This document shows positions 35,169 to 41,654 of a stretch of 42,787 bases of DNA, piece after piece (within the stretch, counting starts at the first letter, position 1; the number at the start of each line of letters is the position of its first letter). The stretch lies in contig CALJMO010000015.1 of the NCBI GenBank assembly GCA_937982065.1, positions 1 through 42,787 on the forward strand, given 5' to 3'. The position numbers were made by a program, and so were the translations under genes. Origin of the DNA: an uncultured Collinsella sp. (GTDB lineage: Bacteria; Actinomycetota; Coriobacteriia; Coriobacteriales; Coriobacteriaceae). The notes under the pieces were generated by a model. That model ran no database searches and was not told where the DNA came from. It was given only the letters and a program-made list of their open reading frames with translations.

Positions 35169-35305
35169 GAAGTCAGCTGGCGAGGCAAGGTGCCGTGAAG
35201 CGAGGCGGCATTGACCTTCTGGTCATGCCGCCGAAGCTGAACGGCAGATTGCCCGCCAGATGGCTTCGCAGCGTCGGCCGGTCCGGCGTTCGGTAGAACG
35301 CCGGA
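35169..35305 (-). ncRNA. Structured 3' element, family A, copy 3 (after lacB)
   Basis: Minus strand, starting 5 nt after the lacB stop: P1 TCCGGCGTTC/GAACGCCGGA with loop TACC (35282-35305), CGACGCTGC (35268-35276), outer arms 35254-35267 and 35169-35182, CAATCTGCCGTTCA (35238-35251), P3 35204-35232 with GGCGGCAT/ATGCCGCC around GACC-AGAA-GGTC and the bulged A, and CTTCACGGCACCTTGC (35185-35200). The A-to-C change in TGCCGT is matched by ACGGCA on the other strand. The remainder of 34938-35168 holds no recognised feature apart from the likely lacX promoter. Confidence 0.72.
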
Positions 35306-35310
35306 ACCCC

Positions 35311-35835
35311 TTAGTCGTGGTACTCGCCGCGGTCCCACTTCTCGAGGAACTCGTCAAAGAAGTGCGGGTCAGCCTGAGCCTCGGCGTCGGCCTTATTGCA
35401 GGCATCGATCTTGGCAATCAGGGCGTCGTGCTCGGGAGTCTTCTCGTAAGGCTCCTCCAGGAAGGCAAGCATGATATCGGCCATCAGGAACTCGCCGGTG
35501 ATCTTGCCGCCAAAGCCCACGATGTTGGCGTTGAGCTCGCGACGGGCATACAGGGCAGAGGTCATGTCGCGGACCAGGGCGCAGCGGGCGCCGGGGACCT
35601 TGTTGACGGCGTTGGTGATGCCGATGCCGGTGCCGCACAGGGCCACGCCAAAGTCGGCCTTGCCGCTGGCAACAGCCTCGCCCACGGCCTTACCGTAGAT
35701 GGGATAGTGCGTACGGGTGTGGCTGTAGGTGCCGCAGTCGAGCACCTTGTAGCCAGCCTGCTCCAGGCGGTCGGCCAGATAGATCTTCTCGTCCGTAACG
35801 ATATGGTCGCAACCGATTGCGATGGTCTTCTTCAT
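35311..35835 (-). CDS. lacB: Galactose-6-phosphate isomerase subunit LacB
   Basis: Cytosolic subunit of the LacAB heteromer that converts galactose-6-phosphate to tagatose-6-phosphate. It has 174 aa (LacB is about 171), RpiB/LacA/LacB fold. Recognisable LacB segments: IAIGCDHIVTDEK at the N-terminus, YSHTRTHYPIYGKAVGEAVASG, CGTGIGITNAVNKVPG and ARRELNANIVGFGGKITGEF. AAAGGACG precedes ATG. It follows lacA by 63 nt on the same strand. Confidence 0.95.
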   Translation of the reverse strand: MKKTIAIGCDHIVTDEKIYLADRLEQAGYKVLDCGTYSHTRTHYPIYGKAVGEAVASGKADFGVALCGTGIGITNAVNKVPGARCALVRDMTSALYARRELNANIVGFGGKITGEFLMADIMLAFLEEPYEKTPEHDALIAKIDACNKADAEAQADPHFFDEFLEKWDRGEYHD

Positions 35836-35898
35836 CAGAACGTCCTTTCGTCTGAATTCACAAGTTGAGGTAGAAGTTCGAGTTCTCGGTGGCTCTCG

Positions 35899-36327
35899 TT
35901 AGGCCATCTTGTTGAGCATGTCGACACGGATCTGGTGACGGCCGCCGGCGTACTGGGCGCGCAGGAACTCGCGGGCGATCTTCTTGGCGACCTCGGTGCC
36001 CACAACGCCCGGGCCCATGGTGACCATGCGCGAGCCGTTGTGCTCGCGGGTCATGTAAGCGGAACGCTCGTCGGAAATGTTGGCGACGACCATGCCCTTA
36101 ATCTTGACGGCGGCCATATAGGAGCCGACGCCGTACTTATCGAATGCGAAGCCCTGGGAATCCTTGTGCTCCAGCAGGTCCTTGGCAACGGCGGTCGCGG
36201 AATCGACAAAGTCCGCGGCAGGGGTCTCAGAATAGTCGACGACCTCGTGACCGTCGGCGATGAGCATCTCCTTGATGGACTCCTTCATCGACATACCGTC
36301 GGCATCGGAAGCGATTACAACCCTCAT
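35899..36327 (-). CDS. lacA: Galactose-6-phosphate isomerase subunit LacA
   Basis: Partner of LacB, 142 aa as in Gram-positive LacA. Matching segments are MRVVIASDADG, DFVDSATAVAKDLL, FDKYGVGSYMAAVKIKGMVVA, SDERSAYMTREHN and the near-invariant C-terminus GGRHQIRVDMLNKMA. AAGGAGG lies 5 nt before ATG. First gene of the lacAB unit; the upstream gap contains TGTTC-type repeats and TACCGTTCACGG. Confidence 0.95.
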   Translation of the reverse strand: MRVVIASDADGMSMKESIKEMLIADGHEVVDYSETPAADFVDSATAVAKDLLEHKDSQGFAFDKYGVGSYMAAVKIKGMVVANISDERSAYMTREHNGSRMVTMGPGVVGTEVAKKIAREFLRAQYAGGRHQIRVDMLNKMA

Positions 36328-36567
36328 GACATCCTCCTTGAGAGATACGCAGGTGCGTAGTTTCTGTTTGGAAGTGTTGAATCGCGTTCAGGTCCGGGCA
36401 TCTGAATGTGCGGTTCTTCACTGTTCGTGTTTATTTGAACACATTCGAACATCAACTGCAAGAATTATTTGTTTATCTTTGTTCTTTTTTGAACAAATAC
36501 CGTTCACGGATGATTGCCGACCGTCTGGACCCGACGCGGACGTAGCGACCGCGTATTCAACAAACAA
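36328..36567. promoter_or_regulatory. lacA promoter region with TGTTC repeats and TACCGTTCACGG
   Basis: On the minus strand TGTTC-N5-TGTTC (complement of 36437-36451) and the palindrome TTTGTTC-TTTTTT-GAACAAA (36478-36497) precede lacA. TACCGTTCACGG is at 36498-36509. The TGTTC repeats match the arrangement upstream of lacF and the aldolase, consistent with a shared DeoR-type regulator. No gene lies here. Confidence 0.55.
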
Positions 36568-36600
36568 AAGGGCGGCCGAGAACGTGTCTCGGCCGCCCTT
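36568..36600 (-). terminator. Intrinsic terminator of the membrane-protein gene
   Basis: AAGGGCGGCCGAG (36568-36580) pairs with CTCGGCCGCCCTT (36588-36600). On the minus strand the stem runs into TTTTGTTTG, 35 nt beyond the stop. Confidence 0.85.
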
Positions 36601-36634
36601 CTTACAGTTGATCTTCCAAAGAACGCTTTGCCGC

Positions 36635-37648
36635 CTACTCAGACTGCCTGCCCTTCTTGGCGTGCTTGGACGGAGCACTCAGAAAGCGGCCCGTCAAATA
36701 GTTCGCCGGGCCGGAAATATCAATCCCCAGTAGCGTGTGTCCCAGCCACAGAAACGCCGCGAGCACCAGCAGCGGGATAACGCACGAGGTCACGATCATC
36801 ACAATGACGCCTTCGATGAGATCGGTCACTTGCTGCACAATTTCATCGGTCATCTGCTTGGCGCCGCTGGTCACCGACGTGACGAGGCCCGAGGCACCGT
36901 CGGCAAGCTGCTCGAGCACGCTCTTGGACTCTGCGGACTCGGTCTTTTTCTTGCTTGTTTTGGAGCTATCGCTATTTGCCGCACCCGCAGCGTCGGCCGC
37001 CTTTTGCTCGGCCGCCTCGATGCTAACGCGATACGTTTCGTCGACCTTCTGCGACACCCAAACGCTTGCAGGCACCAACGCCATGCCAATTATGGCGACC
37101 ACCAGCACACGCGTTGCCACGCGGCGAATGACCGCGCTCGTGCTCCAGCGTCCGTGAATGCCAAGCGACACCGCGAAGAGTACGAGCGAGAACGGAATCA
37201 GGATGCCCAGCCCGACCGACCATAAAATGGTCAGCAGATATTTTTCGAGGTAGAGCACGGCAAGCACGATACCCAAGTTTCCCGAAAGCTGCGCGAGCTG
37301 CTCGGCAACTGGCGTTCCCGTATCGCCCGGCAGCGCAGTGATACCCGCAGATAGGGCGACGCACGAGGTTGTGAGCGCCAAAACATTGCCCTTCTTTTGA
37401 TCGATGACCTCGATGGTGGAGTCCCAAGTCTTGGTATCGGCAAAATGCGGACGAGCTACAAAGCCCGACAACAGCGCCAGTACCACGAGCGCAACGATAA
37501 AGCCAATCTGCAGCTTTTTGTTTGCGCACACGACATCGGACAGGCTGGGCTGCAGCTCGGTTACCGTCGTATGCTCGGTTATCTGGACAGGACGCCCATG
37601 AGCCATCTCGCGCGCATCTGTCTTTTGAATCAATCCGTTGTCCGGCAT
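36635..37648 (-). CDS. Membrane protein of unknown function
   Basis: A 337-aa protein not recognised as a characterised family. Hydrophobic segments lie near residues 47-65 (IGFIVALVVLALLSGFVA), 95-110, 123-165 (probably two helices), 175-195 and 281-305. Between the fourth and last is a 60-residue Ala/Ser/Lys-rich, probably extracytoplasmic or flexible, stretch (about 205-270, SKTSKKKTESAESK) followed by an amphipathic LADGASGLVTSVTSGAKQ segment. GAGGAGG precedes ATG at 7 nt. It sits between lacA and lacF on the same strand but has its own terminator; a link to lactose transport is possible only by position. Confidence 0.75.
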   Translation of the reverse strand: MPDNGLIQKTDAREMAHGRPVQITEHTTVTELQPSLSDVVCANKKLQIGFIVALVVLALLSGFVARPHFADTKTWDSTIEVIDQKKGNVLALTTSCVALSAGITALPGDTGTPVAEQLAQLSGNLGIVLAVLYLEKYLLTILWSVGLGILIPFSLVLFAVSLGIHGRWSTSAVIRRVATRVLVVAIIGMALVPASVWVSQKVDETYRVSIEAAEQKAADAAGAANSDSSKTSKKKTESAESKSVLEQLADGASGLVTSVTSGAKQMTDEIVQQVTDLIEGVIVMIVTSCVIPLLVLAAFLWLGHTLLGIDISGPANYLTGRFLSAPSKHAKKGRQSE

Positions 37649-37740
37649 TTGGACACCTCCTCAGTCCGGGGCTTAATGCGAAAGAAAGTATACCCACCGA
37701 GCAAAAATCGAACGGGAGGACGAACGAAGCGCACCAAGAC

Positions 37741-37838
37741 TGTCCCCAATGACTATCTCCGGATGAGTTGCGGTGGAATAGGGATTGTTTTGCGCCCGCC
37801 GGCCCCTATTCAGTCCCCATTTCACCGCAACTTGGAGG
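37741..37838. repeat. Palindrome with nested arms, TCCCCAATGACTA at its edge
   Basis: AGTTGCGGTGGAATAGGGA (37766-37784) is mirrored by 37814-37832 with two changes. Inside it GAATAGGG also pairs with CCCTATTC (37804-37811), so two alternative folds compete. TGTCCCCAATGACTA at 37741-37755 links it to repeat C. Confidence 0.5.
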
Positions 37839-37845
37839 AGGACAG

Positions 37846-37879
37846 AAAAAGCCCTGCCGCGGGTAGCGGCAGAGCTTTT
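37846..37879 (-). terminator. Intrinsic terminator of lacF
   Basis: AAAAGCCCTGCCGC and GCGGCAGAGCTTTT form the stem with loop GGGTA. On the minus strand it ends GGGCTTTTTCTG, 28 nt after the lacF stop. Confidence 0.88.
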
Positions 37880-37906
37880 GGAAGGGGACTTGATTGTGCG
37901 GACTCG

Positions 37907-38245
37907 TTAGGCGAGCTTGGCCTCGAGCTCGGCGATGCGCTTGTAGGCATCGATGGTAAAGCGGGCCTGCTTCTCCAGAATCATAGTGGTCATGAGGGTG
38001 TCCTGAGCGTGAGCCATGATGAAGGTCATCTCCATCTCGCCACCGCCGGCCTCCTGCGAAAGCAGCTTGGTCTGCGTGTCGTGGGCACCGATGAGCGCAT
38101 CGCTGGCATCCTTGTGCAGCTGTTCGGCCTTCTCAAAGTCACCCTCGCGAGCAGCATCGAGCGCTGCAAGCAGATCGGTCTGGGCGTCACCTGCATATGC
38201 GACAATCTCGAATCCAACCATCGAGATTTCTTCTTTGGTTGCCAT
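37907..38245 (-). CDS. lacF: Lactose-specific PTS component EIIA
   Basis: Cytosolic phosphocarrier of 112 aa (LacF/CelC family, about 105 aa). It receives phosphate from HPr on H79 in the FIMAHAQDTLMTTMI motif and passes it to the EIIB domain of LacE. The N-terminal EISMVGFEIVAYAGDAQTDLL and the three-helix pattern are typical. GAAAGGA lies upstream of ATG. It is separated from lacE, which is on the other strand beyond the LacI gene, whereas in lactococci lacF and lacE are adjacent. Confidence 0.94.
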   Translation of the reverse strand: MATKEEISMVGFEIVAYAGDAQTDLLAALDAAREGDFEKAEQLHKDASDALIGAHDTQTKLLSQEAGGGEMEMTFIMAHAQDTLMTTMILEKQARFTIDAYKRIAELEAKLA

Positions 38246-38459
38246 ATTGCGTTCCTTTCACATATGAACCAATGGAGAGCATCGCGTCCGGGCATACGCG
38301 CTGCGTTGTGTATGACAGAAACAATAACATTCAAACAAAAAAGAACAGCGTAAAACGTAATTTCGAGCTATGAACGGTCACTTTTCGTCCGTGAACGGTT
38401 TTTAAACCAATCTGAACAATATCGAACACAATTAGCGGAAACCCAAACAGACCCGCGCC
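38246..38459. promoter_or_regulatory. lacF promoter region with shared operator motifs
   Basis: GAACAATATCGAACA (38414-38428), read on the minus strand as TGTTC-N5-TGTTC, shares 12 bases with the site at 26217. A second pair is at 38330-38347. CCGTGAACGGTT (38389-38400) and a TGAACGGTCAC 21 bp before it belong to the TACCGTTCAC motif family. Confidence 0.55.
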
Positions 38460-39464
38460 CTAGCGCCAATCGCGCACCGTATCGCCCTCGACGAGCACGC
38501 CCGGAAACAGCATGTGCTCCACACCGGGCGCAACGCCCTCGGCGCCGGCAATCTTGTCGACCGCCCACATGCCGACGCGCTTGTTGTCAAAGCGCACCGT
38601 GGTCAGGCGACAATCGGGCACGATATCGCCCAGACTATCATCAACACCCACCACGCTCACGTCCTGGGGCACGCACTTTCCGCGCGACTCGAGCCCGCGA
38701 ATGCAGCCGTAGGCCATGGCGTCGTTGGAGGCATAAATGGCGGTACAGGTCGGATCATCCGCCAGAGCCTGGCCTGCGGCATATCCGCTCTGTGCCGTCC
38801 AATCCCCACGGACGAGTCGCGGCGGCTCAATGCCATGCGCACGCAATGTCTCGCGCCAGCCTTCCTCGCGCCGCATGCCCGAAAGCGAGCGCTCGGGACA
38901 CGAAATAAAGTGCACGGTTTTGTGCCCCCGCCCCAGCAAGTACTCGACCACCTGGCGCGAGCAATCGAACTGGTCGTTATCGACCGTTGAACAGAGCGGG
39001 TGCTCCAGCATGGTAACGAGCACCGTCTGCATGCCGGGCAGCGGCTCGAAGGTGCCAAAGTCCGCCGGCATGCGATTCATGATCACGACCATGCCGTCTA
39101 CCGGCAGCGCGCTCATACGCGACGATGCGCTCTCGAGGGTATAGGGATGTCCATCTACTTTAGTGAGGGTGATGGCATAGCCATGTTTGTCGGCCGCGGC
39201 GGCAAAGCCCTCCATACGGTCGAGGTTGCCGGTACCGGTAATGTTGAACATGGCGACGCCGACGGTCTTAAACTTGCCACGGCGCAGCGATCGACCGGCA
39301 AAATTGGGGCGATACCCCAGCTCGCGCATGGCGGCACGCACGCGTTCCTTGGTCTCGGGGCGCACACTGGGCGAATCGTGCACGGTGCGCGAGACCGTCT
39401 GCTCCGAGACGCCCGCGAGGCGCGCCACGTCTTTGACAGATACCGATTTTTTAACAGCGGCCAT
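38460..39464 (-). CDS. LacI family regulator of the lac locus
   Basis: A 334-aa repressor-type protein: helix-turn-helix SVKDVARLAGVSEQTVSRTVHD, then a ligand domain with LPVDGMVVIMNRMPADF and GVDDSLGDI. It is divergent from lacE; the gap has three operators sharing the half-site TGT-N-AAC with the gal operators. It resembles the galactose regulator at 28529 along its length. The ribosome site is weak (GAAAGATCG). Likely control of lacE/lacG and of itself; the inducer is probably a galactoside or a phosphorylated product (inference). Confidence 0.9.
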   Translation of the reverse strand: MAAVKKSVSVKDVARLAGVSEQTVSRTVHDSPSVRPETKERVRAAMRELGYRPNFAGRSLRRGKFKTVGVAMFNITGTGNLDRMEGFAAAADKHGYAITLTKVDGHPYTLESASSRMSALPVDGMVVIMNRMPADFGTFEPLPGMQTVLVTMLEHPLCSTVDNDQFDCSRQVVEYLLGRGHKTVHFISCPERSLSGMRREEGWRETLRAHGIEPPRLVRGDWTAQSGYAAGQALADDPTCTAIYASNDAMAYGCIRGLESRGKCVPQDVSVVGVDDSLGDIVPDCRLTTVRFDNKRVGMWAVDKIAGAEGVAPGVEHMLFPGVLVEGDTVRDWR

Positions 39465-39821
39465 AGGTCGATCTTTCTATGTCAACGATGCCATTGGTGG
39501 CACCCTACGCAGTCAAATGAAACGTCTTCAAGTATATCTAACGCCTCCCCCACTATACGCTCACCACCCAAAACCTACCGTTCACCGACATTTTTGCTTC
39601 CCCGAACGGCTTTTGGCGCCCAAATGTTAACGTTGCCATTGTGCAAACACAGAGCCACCGGGCGGCTCAAACGTTTACGCGTAAGGAATCGACGGTTCGC
39701 AGGCACAGGAACCACCGGTTCGCTTCTTTTTATGTGTCACAAAATGGCAACGTCAACATTTTGGCAACCGAAAGTCAAAAGCTACCATCGTTGCTAACCC
39801 ACCGACTCTTAGGAGCATTGC
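39465..39821. promoter_or_regulatory. lacE/LacI divergent promoter region
   Basis: Operators ATGTCAACGATGCCATTGG (39479-39497), ATGTTAACGTTGCCATT (39624-39640) and AATGGCAACGTCAACATT (39743-39760, inverted). The last abuts a plausible lacE promoter, TTGGCA (39761-39766), 16 nt, TACCAT (39783-39788). TACCGTTCACCG is at 39576-39587. No gene lies here. Confidence 0.68.
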
Positions 39822-41588
39822 ATGGAGCAACTCATCGCCATCATCGAAAAGGGCCAGCCCTTTTTCAACGCGATCGCCCGCAACAAGTACCTCAAGGCGA
39901 TCCGCGACGGCTTTATCTCCGTCATCCCCATCATCATCTTCTCGTCCATCTTCTGCCTGGTAGCCTCGGTCCCCAACATCTGGGGTTTCTACTGGCCCGA
40001 TGACATCAACAACGCCCTGTGGAAGTGCTACAACTACTCCATGGGCATCCTGGCCATCGCCTGCGCCGCCACCACGGCCAAGCACTTCGCCGACGCTCAG
40101 AACCGCGATCTGCCCAAGAACAACCAGATCAACTTCATCTCGTGCATGTGCGCGGCCATCATCGGCTTCTTGCTCCTTTCGAGCGACACCATCGCCACGG
40201 ACGCCGCCAGCGGCTTCAACACCACCTACCTTGGTTCCAAGGGCCTGCTGACCGCTTTCATCGCTGCGTTTGTGACCGGCATCATCTACAAGTTCTTCAT
40301 TAAGCGCAACATCACCGTCAAGATGCCCGAGCAGGTCCCGCCCAACATCTCGCAGACCTTTAAGGACATCATCCCCTTCTCCGTCTGCATCACCGTCTTT
40401 TGGGTCTTTGACATCGTCTTCCGCGCTGCTTTTGGCTTCTGCTTTGCCCAGGGCGTCATCCAGGTGTTCCAGCCCCTGTTCACCGCTGCCGATGGCTACA
40501 TCGGCCTCGCTGTGATCTACGGCGCCATGAGCCTGTTCTGGTTCGTGGGCGTCCACGGCCCCTCGATCGTCGAGCCCGCCATCGCCGCCGCCCTCGTTGC
40601 CAACATGACCGACAACCTGGCTGCGTTCCAGGCTGGCCAGCACGCTTCCGCTGTCCTGACCCAGGGTGCCCAGTACTTCGTCGTCTGCATGGGCGGCACC
40701 GGCGCCACGCTCGTCCTGGTCTTTATGTTCTGCTTCCTGGCCAAGTCCCAGGAGATGCGCGCCGTCGGTAAGGCCGCTATCGTTCCCGTGTGCTTTGCCG
40801 TCAACGAGCCGCTGCTGTTCGCCGCACCCATCGTGCTCAACCCCGTCTTCTTTGTCCCGTTTGTCTTTGCCCCGATCGCCAACATCTGGATCCTCAAGAT
40901 TTTTATCGACTTCTTGGGCATGAACGGCTTTATGTACACCCTGCCCTGGACTGTCCCCGGCCCCATCGGCACCATCATGGGCCTGGGCTTCCAGCCGCTC
41001 GCCTTTGTGATGCTCGCCCTTATCCTGGTCGTCGACTTCGTTCTGTACTACCCGTTCTTCCGTGCCTACGACGCCCAGAAGTGCGCCGAGGAGGCCGAGA
41101 TTTCCCAAGAGGAGCTCGCCGCCAAGAACGCCGAGAAGGCCGCCAAGCTCAGCGATGCCTTCCAGGGCAAGGCTGACGCCAAGAGCGTTGCCGCCGGCGC
41201 TGCTGCCGAGGCCGTGAAGGCCGACGCCCCCGCCGCTGTCGCCACTGAGGCAACGACCGCCAGCGACCTCAACGGCAAGCGCGTACTCGTGCTCTGCCAG
41301 GGTGGCGGAACCTCGGGCCTGCTCGCCAACGCGCTGGCCAAGGCCGCCAAGGAGCGCGGCATCAATCTTGAGACCGCTGCCGAGGCATATGGTAACCACG
41401 TCGACATGCTCCCCGACTTTGACCTGGTCGTCCTGGCCCCGCAGGCTGCCAGCTACTTGGCCGACCTGCAGAAGGACTGCGAGCGCGTGGGCAACAAGTG
41501 CGTCGCCTGTCGCGGTAAGCAGTACATCGAGCTCTCCCAGAACGGCGATAAGTCTCTCGCCTTTGTCTCCGAGCAGCTCTCGAAGTAA
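39822..41588 (+). CDS. lacE: Lactose-specific PTS permease EIICB
   Basis: Membrane transporter of 588 aa (LacE is about 570) that brings in lactose as lactose-6-phosphate. The N-terminal EIIC domain has about ten helices with the family segments GFISVIPIIIFSSIF, FVGVHGPSIVEP and FAVNEPLLFAAPIVLNP. An Ala/Glu/Lys-rich linker (about 415-480) leads to the EIIB domain with phosphocysteine C492 in VLVLCQGGGTSGLLANAL. AGGAG lies 6 nt before ATG. Phosphate comes from LacF. lacG follows after 66 nt. Confidence 0.95.
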   Translation: MEQLIAIIEKGQPFFNAIARNKYLKAIRDGFISVIPIIIFSSIFCLVASVPNIWGFYWPDDINNALWKCYNYSMGILAIACAATTAKHFADAQNRDLPKNNQINFISCMCAAIIGFLLLSSDTIATDAASGFNTTYLGSKGLLTAFIAAFVTGIIYKFFIKRNITVKMPEQVPPNISQTFKDIIPFSVCITVFWVFDIVFRAAFGFCFAQGVIQVFQPLFTAADGYIGLAVIYGAMSLFWFVGVHGPSIVEPAIAAALVANMTDNLAAFQAGQHASAVLTQGAQYFVVCMGGTGATLVLVFMFCFLAKSQEMRAVGKAAIVPVCFAVNEPLLFAAPIVLNPVFFVPFVFAPIANIWILKIFIDFLGMNGFMYTLPWTVPGPIGTIMGLGFQPLAFVMLALILVVDFVLYYPFFRAYDAQKCAEEAEISQEELAAKNAEKAAKLSDAFQGKADAKSVAAGAAAEAVKADAPAAVATEATTASDLNGKRVLVLCQGGGTSGLLANALAKAAKERGINLETAAEAYGNHVDMLPDFDLVVLAPQAASYLADLQKDCERVGNKCVACRGKQYIELSQNGDKSLAFVSEQLSK

Positions 41589-41598
41589 GTAACGCTCA

Positions 41599-41630
41599 GG
41601 GCCAGCCGACCATCCAAGACCGGCTGGCCC
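41599..41630 (+). terminator. Hairpin between lacE and lacG
   Basis: GGGCCAGCCG (41599-41608) pairs with CGGCTGGCCC (41621-41630), followed by TTCGATTT. It is a leaky terminator or attenuator that could lower lacG relative to lacE. Confidence 0.65.
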
Positions 41631-41654
41631 TTCGATTTAGACGATTGGATCATC

